In this document: piece by piece, positions 1 through 7,542 of the stretch
Layout of the letters: each line of letters starts with the position of its first letter
How positions within the stretch are numbered: position 1 is the stretch's first letter
NCBI GenBank assembly: GCA_012959785.1
Contig: DUCM01000021.1
Span: forward strand, 371,025-435,024
Reading direction: 5' to 3'
Source: Planctomycetota bacterium
GTDB taxonomy: Bacteria > Planctomycetota > UBA1135 > GCA-002686595
Length of the DNA stretch: 64,000 bases
Notes under the pieces: generated by a model
Told to the model about the DNA's origin: nothing
The model's database searches: none
The model's input: only the letters and a program-made list of their open reading frames with translations
Made by a program: the position numbers and the translations under genes

Positions 1-396
1 CAAGGCCAGGAAGTGGTGGCAGCGGTTGTTCTGCACCGCGGGGTTGGGCTGCACGCAGCCGAGATCGATCCACTGCTCGGAGGTGTAGCCGGTTTCCTCG
101 CGCAACTCGCGCCGCGCGGCCAGGGCCGGTTCTTCACCGCGCTCCACCAGGCCGCCCGGTAGTTCGCTGGTGAAGTCCTCGATGCCAAAACGATACTGGC
201 GCACGAAGATGAACCTGCCGCCCGCTTCCCGCGCCACCACATTGACCCACTCGGGCGCCTCAAGCACGAGTCGCTCGAAGGACTCGCCGCTCTTGGGGTG
301 CTGGAGGGTGTCCATGCGCGGCCGGAAGATCATCAGCGAGGGCAGTTTTCGCGACGAACTCTTGCGCCAGGGAGAAAGCGGCGGGGGAGGGGGCAT
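1..396 (-). CDS. NUDIX hydrolase (3' end beyond window)
   Basis: Only the first 132 residues are in the window; the gene runs off the left edge. A complete Nudix box lies at about residues 82-104 (G-x5-E-x7-REL-x-EE-x-GY), which binds the metal and the diphosphate. The preceding strand (RFIFVRQYRFG) and following CVQPNPAVQNN resemble ADP-ribose/ADP-sugar pyrophosphatases, which hydrolyse nucleoside-diphosphate sugars in the cytoplasm. The ATG at 394-396 is the first start in this frame and gives a proline-rich N-terminus; a later Met (residue 22 or 28) is possible. It is divergent from the EamA transporter gene. The family call is firm; the exact substrate is inferred. Confidence 0.85.
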   Translation of the reverse strand, partial: MPPPPPLSPWRKSSSRKLPSLMIFRPRMDTLQHPKSGESFERLVLEAPEWVNVVAREAGGRFIFVRQYRFGIEDFTSELPGGLVERGEEPALAARRELREETGYTSEQWIDLGCVQPNPAVQNNRCHHFLAL

Positions 397-487
397 GCTT
401 CAGAGTGTAGCGGGTCGTTGCTACCCTTTTGCGTATGCCCTTCTGCTTCATAGCGCCCGAGCGTCCACGAGTCTCCCGAGGACGAGG

Positions 488-1399
488 GTGACCTCCCGCG
501 AACGAGCCGGAGCCCTGGCCCTGGTGGTGGTGACCATCTCCTGGGGCGTGTCCTTTCCCCTGGTGAGCGATGCCGTGACTGGGCGCAGCGGGGGCCAGCT
601 CTTGATCTTCCTGGGGCTGCGCTTTCTGCTCGCCAGCCTGGCCTTCCTGCCCATCATGGGCCGCGTGATCGCCGCGGGCGCGGGACACGGGGCGCGGCCC
701 TGGCTGTTTTCCCTTGTGATAGGGGCCCTCTTGTTCGCTGCTTTCTACCTGCAAACCCTGGGGCTCAAGTACACTACGCCCAGCCGCAGCGCCTTCGTGA
801 CCATGTTGAGCGTGCCCATGGTGCCCTTCCTCGCGGCCTTCATGTCGGGCCGGCGACTCAGTCGTGTGCATGTCGCGGGATCCATTTTGGCCATCATAGG
901 TGTGGCCCTCGTGCTGGCGCCCGAGGGCCGCGTGAATCCCAACCGTGGCGATCTCCTGACCTTGGGGTCGGCCTTTTTCTTCGCCGTGGAGATTCTGATG
1001 ATCGAGTACGCCACCCGCCGCGCCCCGGCGCTCTGCCTGGCCTTCGGTCAAATCGCTGCTGCTGCCCTCTTCTTTGGCCTGGCGCTCCTGATCGTGCAGC
1101 CCATATGGCCCGCCGAGTGGCCAGGTTTGATGCTTGGCGTGGGAGTCACCGGCATCGTCTGCACCACCTTTGCCCTGGGCCTCATGACTTGGGGTGGAGC
1201 GCGGGTGCGGGCGGAACTGGCCGCGGTGATCTTCGCCCTCGAACCCGTGTCCGCCGCGTTCTTCGAGTGGGCCTTGCAGGGGCGCGCCATGGTCCTCTCG
1301 CAATGGGTTGCTGGCTTGGTGGTGGTGGCCGCCGTGGCGGGTTCGTCGTACTTTGGTGCTCCCGAAGAGAATCCGGCCGGGGCGCAAGGCCCGCGCTGA
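488..1399 (+). CDS. EamA/DMT-family transporter
   Basis: A 303-residue integral membrane protein with about ten hydrophobic segments arranged as two EamA repeats. The first helix begins with a typical DMT N-terminus (RAGALALVVVTISWG). Members export or import small metabolites such as amino acids across the inner membrane; the substrate cannot be read from sequence. The GTG at 488 places the first helix at the usual distance from the N-terminus and is preceded by gaggacgagg, a plausible ribosome-binding site. An in-frame ATG at 395 would add 31 non-hydrophobic residues and overlap the NUDIX start on the other strand, so it is less likely. A 7-bp GC hairpin (1389-1407) surrounds the stop codon but lacks a T-run. 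Confidence 0.85.
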   Translation: MTSRERAGALALVVVTISWGVSFPLVSDAVTGRSGGQLLIFLGLRFLLASLAFLPIMGRVIAAGAGHGARPWLFSLVIGALLFAAFYLQTLGLKYTTPSRSAFVTMLSVPMVPFLAAFMSGRRLSRVHVAGSILAIIGVALVLAPEGRVNPNRGDLLTLGSAFFFAVEILMIEYATRRAPALCLAFGQIAAAALFFGLALLIVQPIWPAEWPGLMLGVGVTGIVCTTFALGLMTWGGARVRAELAAVIFALEPVSAAFFEWALQGRAMVLSQWVAGLVVVAAVAGSSYFGAPEENPAGAQGPR

Positions 1400-1664
1400 T
1401 CGCGGGCTTCGGGGGGCGGGCCGCGGACCGCTCGGTGGGGAGGGAGTCCAGAAACCTGATTTGGAAGCCCACCAAGTCTGGACAGAGCGGAGCCGTCCGG
1501 GCCGGAAAGCAGTTCTTGAAAACGAAAAAACAAGGCCTGTCGTTCTCTCAGTGGGTGTTTCGGTGGATCGGTTTCATCCGGCACTGGATTTGCATCGCTA
1601 GCGTGGCCTCGAAGCCAGCTATCGTGTCTGAAGATGCTTGGTTATCTGGAAGTACTGAAGCCCC

Positions 1665-2303
1665 GTGACGGTGCTCCTGCCAGGTACTTCGGCGCGCGAG
1701 ACCAACTCCACGCCGCTCTCGTTCCCTGCAAGCCCGTATTTTCTCTTGCTGCCTAACGCATCTCTTCAGCGCTTCCTGCCCGGCCTTTTCGGCCTCCTGT
1801 TGTTGGCCCAAGCCGCCCCCGGCCAGACGATCGTCGTGAGCCGCGCCGAGCTGAAGAACGGAAACGAGTTGCGGCTCGAGGGCTCCAACGCCCAATCCAA
1901 TGCCACCATTCTTGTGGACGGCATACCCCGCGGCCAGGCTGACGGTGAGGGCTCCTTTCGATTCGAGTTCAGTCCCTACCAAAGCGACGACAGCCTGAGC
2001 CTCGCCGGCCCGCGTACCGTCGAGCGCGGCGACAGGGTCACCTTCACGGCTACCCTGACCAACACCGGCGCTGCGGCCCTGGTCGGCTTGCAGATTTCTC
2101 TAACCGACACTCCGGGCATTGCCCTCAAGAATGTGACTCCCGGAGGATTGGCCTCCCTGGCCAACCTGCAGCCGGGCGCCAGCTTTCAGCAGGCTTTTGA
2201 CGGCAGGGCCGACAGGGAAGCGGTGGCCACTATCACGGTGGAGGTCTTCAGTGCTGGCGTCAGCATCGGAGTCGTCAATCAGACCCTGATTATCATCAAG
2301 TGA
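1665..2303 (+). CDS. Secreted protein with a DUF11/CARDB-like beta-sandwich
   Basis: The frame encodes up to 212 residues. A hydrophobic stretch (FLPGLFGLLLLAQAAPG) followed by Gln looks like a signal peptide. The C-terminal half (VTFTATLTNTGAAALVGLQIS ... TPGGLASLANLQPG) has the spacing of DUF11/CARDB-type immunoglobulin-like folds, which occur in bacterial surface and periplasmic proteins. The GTG at 1665 leaves about 35 residues before the hydrophobic core, too many for a normal leader, so a TTG at 1746 is a credible alternative start. It stands alone between the EamA gene and the SDR gene. No catalytic motif was seen and the function is unknown. Confidence 0.6.
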   Translation: MTVLLPGTSARETNSTPLSFPASPYFLLLPNASLQRFLPGLFGLLLLAQAAPGQTIVVSRAELKNGNELRLEGSNAQSNATILVDGIPRGQADGEGSFRFEFSPYQSDDSLSLAGPRTVERGDRVTFTATLTNTGAAALVGLQISLTDTPGIALKNVTPGGLASLANLQPGASFQQAFDGRADREAVATITVEVFSAGVSIGVVNQTLIIIK

Positions 2304-2502
2304 TTCTCGCTCGGGGAGGCTGAGAACCCTTCCCGCACAATCAAAGACGCATCCCGACCAGGCTCTGGGGTCGCGAGGGGCTCGTTTGTGGAGAGGTGCA
2401 CAGAGGGGCAAGAGTGTTTCACCGGGGGCTTGGGATTGCCCCGGGGAGAGCCGATACTACGCACTCGCCCTCCGTGCCCCCTCCGCGCACCAAGCGCTTC
2501 AC

Positions 2503-3306
2503 ATGAGCTCCCACATATCCGCCACCAACTTGGCCGCAGACGCCTCTGGCGGCGTCTCTGCCAAGCGGGCCATCGTTGTCGGCGCGAGTTCGGGCATGGG
2601 CGCTGCCTTGGTGGTGCAACTCGTGGGCGAAGGATATCGGGTGGGAGCCATCGCCCGCCGCGCCGAGGTCCTGGAAGAGTTGCAGTTGGGTTGCGCAGAG
2701 TCCGCCGAAGAGGCCGTTGGCGAAGTGCTCGTGCGCGTCCACGATGTTACGGACTTTGGTGCCGTCCCCGAGCTCTTCGAAGAGCTCGTCCGGGCTCTGG
2801 GAGGCTTGGACCTGTTCGTCTTCGCCGCCGGCATCATGCCCAAGGTCGCGGCCGATGAGTTTGACAGCCACAAGGACCTGGCCATGATCGAGGTCAACTT
2901 CGGCGGTCTGGTGGCCTGGATGAATCCGGTGGCCCGACTCTTTCAGAGTCAGCGCTCGGGCACCATCGTGGGCATCTCCTCGGTGGCCGGCGATCGCGGT
3001 CGCAGCGGTGCGCCGGTCTACGGCGCGACCAAGGCTGCCATGAATACCTACCTCGAATCCCTACGCAATCGTTTGGGTGAGAGCGGCGTCACGGTCTGCA
3101 CCATCAAGCCCGGTTTTGTGGACACGGCCATGACCCGCGGTATGGATGGCCTGTTCTGGCTGATCTCAGCCGAACGCGCCGCCGAATTGATCCTCAAGGC
3201 CGCGCGCTCCGGAGCCACCGAGCGCTATGTGCCGCGGCAGTGGTTCGTCCTGATGACCGTCATCCGCGCCATTCCCTCGTTCCTTTTTCGCAAGCTCAAC
3301 ATCTGA
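2503..3306 (+). CDS. Short-chain dehydrogenase, DprE2-like
   Basis: A 267-residue SDR. The NAD(P)-binding loop GASSGMG is at 27-33, the catalytic Ser near 160 and YxxxK at Y173/K177. The last ~20 residues (WFVLMTVIRAIPSFLFRKLNI, shown here only in part as key residues P258, F262, R263, K264) match the unusual C-terminus I remember for mycobacterial DprE2, the NADH-dependent reductase of decaprenylphosphoryl-ribose 2'-epimerisation. The next gene, 35 bp downstream, is a DprE1-like oxidase, which supports the pairing: the oxidase makes the 2'-keto sugar lipid and this enzyme reduces it to the arabino form. A general SDR remains possible. The ATG at 2503 was chosen because longer versions add only low-complexity sequence. 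Confidence 0.8.
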   Translation: MSSHISATNLAADASGGVSAKRAIVVGASSGMGAALVVQLVGEGYRVGAIARRAEVLEELQLGCAESAEEAVGEVLVRVHDVTDFGAVPELFEELVRALGGLDLFVFAAGIMPKVAADEFDSHKDLAMIEVNFGGLVAWMNPVARLFQSQRSGTIVGISSVAGDRGRSGAPVYGATKAAMNTYLESLRNRLGESGVTVCTIKPGFVDTAMTRGMDGLFWLISAERAAELILKAARSGATERYVPRQWFVLMTVIRAIPSFLFRKLNI

Positions 3307-3341
3307 GGCGCGATATGGGGCTTTCCCGGCGAGGCAACAGG

Positions 3342-4787
3342 ATGAGTGAGCGCGCCAGCGCGTATCCGCCTTCCTTTGAGTATGTCGAAGGCTGGGGCAT
3401 GGTGGAGGGGCATCACTCGCGAGTGCTGCGGCCCGCTAGCGTGGAGGAAGTGCAGGACGATTTGGAGGGCGCGCGAAAGGCGCGGGTCAGCTTGGCGTTG
3501 CGCGGCGCGGGATGCAGCTACGGCGATCCGAGCATCACCCGCGATGGGCATGTCCTCGACCTGACACGCCTCAATCGCATCCTCGCCTTCGATGACGAGA
3601 GCGGCGTGGTGGAGGTGGAGAGTGGAGTGACCCTCGAACAGATTTGGAAGCACATCCTGCCTCGCGGCTGGTGGCCCAAGGTCTGCTCGGGAACCATGTT
3701 TCCCACCACCGGTGGCGCTTTGGGCATGAACATCCACGGCAAGAACAACTTTCGCGTGGGCACCTGGGGCGACAACACCCTCGAGTTGGATATCGTGCTG
3801 CCCTCGGGCGAGCTGGAGACTTGCAGTCGTGAACAGAACAGCGAACTGTTCCACGCCGCCATCGGCGGTTTTGGAATGCTCGGTGCCATCTGCCGGGCCA
3901 AGTTGCAGACCACCCGCATCCACTCAGGCGAGATCGATGTGGTCGGGATCTCAACTCACAACCTGGGCGAGATGATGGAGCGCATGGACGCGCAATGCTC
4001 CAGCGCCGACTACCTCGTGGGCTGGATCGATTGCTTCGCCTCTGGCGATTGTTTGGGGCGAGGGCTAGTTCACGCTGCCCACTACCTGGCTCCGGGCGTG
4101 GATCCCGAGCCCGAGCAGACCCTCACCGTGGCCCACCAGGAACTGCCCGGTTCGATCATGGGTTTTCCCAAGGCCCAACTGTGGCGCGCGCTCTATCTAT
4201 TCAACCACGATCCCGGCATGCGAATGGTGAATGCCGCCAAGTACATGGCCGGGCGCCTCGAAGGCATGGCCGAGCCTTACCGACAATCCCATGCGGGCTT
4301 TAACTTTCTACTCGACTATGTGCCCAACTGGAAATGGGCCTATGGCCGTCATGGACGCCGGGGGCTCATCCAGTACCAGAGCTTTCTGCCCGCCGATGTG
4401 GCTGAGCGAGTCTATGCCGAGTTATTGACTCTTTGCCAGCGACGGAGTTTCAACCCCTACCTCGGCGTACTCAAGCGCCACAAGCCCGATCCCTTCTGGC
4501 TGACCCACGCCCTCGACGGTTGGAGTCTGGCCCTCGACTTCAAGGTCACCCCAAAGAACCGCGCGGCGCTCTTCGGGCACTGCGAGGAGATGACGACCAT
4601 CGTGCTAGCCGCCGGTGGCAAGTTCTACTTTGCCAAGGATCAGGTCCTGGGCCTTGGCGATCCCCAGCGCTTCCTCTCCACCGAACGCCTGGAGGCCTTC
4701 AAAGCGCTGAAGCGCAGCCTCGATCCAGGCAACCTCTTCCAGAGCGAGATGTCCCGGCGCCTCTTCGGGAACTCGTTCCTCAGCTAG
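3342..4787 (+). CDS. FAD-binding oxidase, DprE1-like
   Basis: A 481-residue protein of the vanillyl-alcohol-oxidase/DprE1 type. The N-terminal FAD-binding half includes RGAGCSYGD (54-62), SGTMFPTTGGALGMNIHGKN (116-135, with H132) and IGGFG (174-178). The C-terminal half carries GLIQYQSFLP (341-350), GWSLALDF (393-400), GGKFYFAKDQ and the terminal DPGNLFQSEMSRRL. From memory these match mycobacterial DprE1, which oxidises the 2'-hydroxyl of polyprenylphosphoryl-ribose. At the position of the benzothiazinone-reactive Cys387 this protein has Ala397. The ATG at 3342 was chosen; an in-frame ATG at 3315 is the alternative. Its partner SDR lies just upstream. The true sugar-lipid substrate in this organism is not known. 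Confidence 0.82.
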   Translation: MSERASAYPPSFEYVEGWGMVEGHHSRVLRPASVEEVQDDLEGARKARVSLALRGAGCSYGDPSITRDGHVLDLTRLNRILAFDDESGVVEVESGVTLEQIWKHILPRGWWPKVCSGTMFPTTGGALGMNIHGKNNFRVGTWGDNTLELDIVLPSGELETCSREQNSELFHAAIGGFGMLGAICRAKLQTTRIHSGEIDVVGISTHNLGEMMERMDAQCSSADYLVGWIDCFASGDCLGRGLVHAAHYLAPGVDPEPEQTLTVAHQELPGSIMGFPKAQLWRALYLFNHDPGMRMVNAAKYMAGRLEGMAEPYRQSHAGFNFLLDYVPNWKWAYGRHGRRGLIQYQSFLPADVAERVYAELLTLCQRRSFNPYLGVLKRHKPDPFWLTHALDGWSLALDFKVTPKNRAALFGHCEEMTTIVLAAGGKFYFAKDQVLGLGDPQRFLSTERLEAFKALKRSLDPGNLFQSEMSRRLFGNSFLS

Positions 4788-4844
4788 CAGGCTGCGGAGG
4801 CAGGCTGCCTTGGGGCGCCAGGGCGAAGCGCAGCGCCCGGCACT

Positions 4845-5570
4845 TCACCCGAGTGAAGTGGGGGACCAGACGCGCTCAGCGGGGACCTGCACAATGCGAT
4901 CCTCTTCGGCGATCCAGGCGCTGAGAGAGTTGCCCCAGACGCAACCCGTGTCGAGGCCCCGCAGGCCCTCGCGCAGCACCAAACCGGCCTGGGCCCAGTG
5001 GCCGTAGACCACCGTGCGCCCGGTTTCGCCGCGGGCCAGCCACAGCTCGTACCAGGGCACGAAGGGAGCTTCGGGCGGAGGCCAGTCAGCAGGCGGGCGG
5101 CTGGCGTCGGCCGCGCAGTAGCGTACCCGTGTGGCGAAATCGCTATCCGCGTTGGAGTGCAGGGGATCGATGTCAGCCAGGCTGATCACGGGATCTTCCC
5201 AGGCGGGCGAGAGGGCCGCGTGGACCAACAGGATGTCGTCCCAGGCGCGGATCAAGGGCCGTGCGGCGAGCCACGTCAACAGTTCGTCGCGGTCGTCTGC
5301 GCGCAGAATCTCGTCAAAGCTGTCGCGCTCGCGGGCCGCTTCGGTGCCGGCGGCGCGCCGCAAAAGGTGCAGGTCGTGGTTACCCAACACGCCACCCGCG
5401 TCGAGGTCGCGCAGCCTGCGCAGCACGCCCAAGGAATCGGGACCGCGGTTGACGAGATCTCCGGTGGGATGCAGCTCGTCACGGGCGGGATCGAAATTGA
5501 CTTTCTCCAACAGGGCCTCGAGTTCGCCGGAACAGCCCTGAATGTCGCCGATGAAGATTCTGCGCGTCAT
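4845..5570 (-). CDS. apaH: Symmetrical bis(5'-nucleosyl)-tetraphosphatase ApaH
   Basis: A 241-residue metallophosphatase with the full signature: GDIQG (8-12), GDLVNRG (37-43), GNHDLHLL (63-70), a histidine in LLVHAALSP, YGHWAQAG and LDTGCVWG. The GNHDLHLL and LDTGC.WG blocks are characteristic of ApaH rather than generic Ser/Thr phosphatases. ApaH hydrolyses Ap4A and capped RNA 5' ends to nucleoside diphosphates in the cytoplasm. E. coli ApaH is about 280 residues, so this one is slightly short, mainly in the middle. Its start codon overlaps the stop of the upstream sulfatase-fold gene (ATGA), so it is probably translated from that operon. A physiological link to those envelope enzymes is not obvious. 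Confidence 0.9.
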   Translation of the reverse strand: MTRRIFIGDIQGCSGELEALLEKVNFDPARDELHPTGDLVNRGPDSLGVLRRLRDLDAGGVLGNHDLHLLRRAAGTEAARERDSFDEILRADDRDELLTWLAARPLIRAWDDILLVHAALSPAWEDPVISLADIDPLHSNADSDFATRVRYCAADASRPPADWPPPEAPFVPWYELWLARGETGRTVVYGHWAQAGLVLREGLRGLDTGCVWGNSLSAWIAEEDRIVQVPAERVWSPTSLG

Positions 5571-7540
5571 TCCTGCTCCCCTGCGCCGTCGATGTAACCT
5601 ACGCCGAGCAGAAGTTGGCGCGTGGAGGCTCCCGCGCCGCGGGCCTTGGGTCGTGTCCTTTCCCGCGCTTCCTTCCACTCGACCAGCTCAGCGCGCATGC
5701 GCTTCACCACCTCGGGGTGCTCGGCGGCCACATCGTGTTGTTCGGTGGGGTCGCTCGAGCGATCGAAGAGCTGCAACTGGCCTACACCCGGATCGAGTCT
5801 GGCCGGCGATCCGTAGGGCACGCCGCGGGCCGCCCAGACCAGTGACCAGTCATCTTCCACCAGACTGTAGAGCGGCATCATCGAGCGATCGTTCCAGATT
5901 CCCTTGGCCGTGTGAAAACGCAACCGTCGCGTTTCTACTCTCTGGGGTTGAGCCAGGTCGAGGGCAGTTTCGGCGCCGAGATCGGCCGAGCCGAAGCGCG
6001 CCAGGGTCGAAGCCAGGTGACGATTGGAGACCCGCGCGGAAGATCGTTCGCCAGTGGGCAGGCCCGGGCCGGCGATCACTAGCGGCACCCGCAGGAGTTC
6101 GGGGTGCAAGCTGTGAGCGTGGTCGGTCAGGCGGTGGTCGAAGAGTTCCTCTCCGTGATCGCTAGTGAAGGCAACGATGGTGCGGTCGCTGAGACCAAGT
6201 TGCTCCAAGAGGTCGAGCAATGCGCCCAAGTGGCGGTCGCCGGTGGCCACGCAAGCATCGTAGGCGGATTGGATCCAGGCTTCGTGTTCAGTGGGCACAT
6301 ACTTCTTGTAGTCGATGCGCTTGTCCCGCGAAGCGGCCCAGAGTTTGCGCAAACCGCTGGTGATTTTTTCGAAACCGCGCTCTCCATAGTTCGCCGGACG
6401 CACCCCACCCAGGCGCGCCAGGTCATCGGGATGGGGGCGGTGGGGGCTGTGGGGCTCCACGAGATGTAGGTAGAGGAAAAAGCGCTCCTTCTTGCGGGAA
6501 CGCACCCAGTCAAGCACCAGGGGCATGACTTCGTTGCCGGGGGTGAAGGCCTTGACCTCAAAAAAGCGCTCAAAACCCTGGTCGAAGTTCTTGTTGGAGG
6601 AGATCAGCGGGTTGCACGAAAAACCAGCCGTGCTGAAACCGCGCTCCTGCAAAACTCGCGGCAGGGTGGGCAAGGTCCAACTCAGGAAACACGACTTGGG
6701 GCTGGTGACTCCGTGGCCCAGGGCGTCGAGGCCGGTGAAGAGCGAAGCCGTTGAGGGCCAAGTCCAGGAAGCGGTGGCCCAGGCGTTGTCGTAGGCAACG
6801 CCCCGACCGGCCAAGCGTTCGAGGTGCGGGGTGGTGGGCTTTTCGTAACCAAAGGCCGAGCAGCGGTCGGCGCGGCAGGTGTCCATGACCACCAGACAGA
6901 TATTCGGCGCCTCAGGCGAAGAGGCCGTGCGCGCGCGGGTCCTTGTGGTTTCGGTGACCAGGGGACCGAAGCCGATGCGCAGGTCGCTCGTTGTCATGCG
7001 CGCGGGGCCGACAAGTTCGGTCTCTAGCACGAGTTCCTGTCCACCACGCACCTCCAGACCCTCGTCGCGCCCTCCCAGCCAACGCCAGGTGGGAGGCGTC
7101 TTGGAAATCTGTTGGTCGCGGGCCTTGGGCTCTACGACAATGAGTTCGTCGAAGACCAGTTGGCCGTCGATGTGCGCGCTGAAGCGCAGTTGCATGGGGC
7201 CCTTGCCCACAACCAAGTTGCGCGGCACTGAGAGGTTGACCCCGGCGGCCGCCCGCAGGATCGCTGGAGGGTCGTCTTCTGGGAAGATGTAGCGCAGGCG
7301 GCAGGGCGGCGCCATGACGAGGGAAGGCAGGTCGCCCGAATCGCTCAGGGGATCGAGGGCCAAGGCCAGGGTTTGGACCCGCGGGGGGCTGTCCGCTGGC
7401 GCGGCGAGGATTTCCCACTGGTTCAGATCAGCCAACAGGTCGCGCTGGATGCGCGTCATTTCAAAACTGTCTTCGTGGGCGCCACAACTCGCGAGGAGGG
7501 CGACGAGAACCACAATCCACAGGCTGTCGTGGCGCTTCAT
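5567..7540 (-). CDS. Sulfatase-fold lipoprotein with Thr at the nucleophile site
   Basis: 657 residues beginning with a lipoprotein signal (lipobox LLASC, Cys19). Residues ~60-200 form a beta-rich region with a VDG-type strand (HIDGQLVFDELIV) resembling NPCBM carbohydrate-binding domains. The sulfatase/alkaline-phosphatase fold follows from ~211 (PNICLVVMDTCRADR) to FTSDHGEELFDH and HAHSLHPELLRVPLVIAGPGL. In classical sulfatases the CxPxR motif supplies formylglycine; here the segment is T260-W-P-S-T264, so both the Cys/Ser and the Arg positions are Thr. Thr nucleophiles occur in other members of this superfamily (LtaS, phosphoethanolamine transferases), so phospho-transfer or phosphohydrolase activity is as likely as sulfate cleavage. 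It is the third gene of a three-paralogue run, 2 bp after its neighbour. Confidence 0.85.
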   Translation of the reverse strand: MKRHDSLWIVVLVALLASCGAHEDSFEMTRIQRDLLADLNQWEILAAPADSPPRVQTLALALDPLSDSGDLPSLVMAPPCRLRYIFPEDDPPAILRAAAGVNLSVPRNLVVGKGPMQLRFSAHIDGQLVFDELIVVEPKARDQQISKTPPTWRWLGGRDEGLEVRGGQELVLETELVGPARMTTSDLRIGFGPLVTETTRTRARTASSPEAPNICLVVMDTCRADRCSAFGYEKPTTPHLERLAGRGVAYDNAWATASWTWPSTASLFTGLDALGHGVTSPKSCFLSWTLPTLPRVLQERGFSTAGFSCNPLISSNKNFDQGFERFFEVKAFTPGNEVMPLVLDWVRSRKKERFFLYLHLVEPHSPHRPHPDDLARLGGVRPANYGERGFEKITSGLRKLWAASRDKRIDYKKYVPTEHEAWIQSAYDACVATGDRHLGALLDLLEQLGLSDRTIVAFTSDHGEELFDHRLTDHAHSLHPELLRVPLVIAGPGLPTGERSSARVSNRHLASTLARFGSADLGAETALDLAQPQRVETRRLRFHTAKGIWNDRSMMPLYSLVEDDWSLVWAARGVPYGSPARLDPGVGQLQLFDRSSDPTEQHDVAAEHPEVVKRMRAELVEWKEARERTRPKARGAGASTRQLLLGVGYIDGAGEQE

Positions 7541-7542
7541 TG

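Noticed and set aside
260..1387. 375-residue minus-strand open frame
   Set aside because: Antisense shadow of the EamA gene; composition is Gly/His/Arg-rich and unstructured, with no family pattern.
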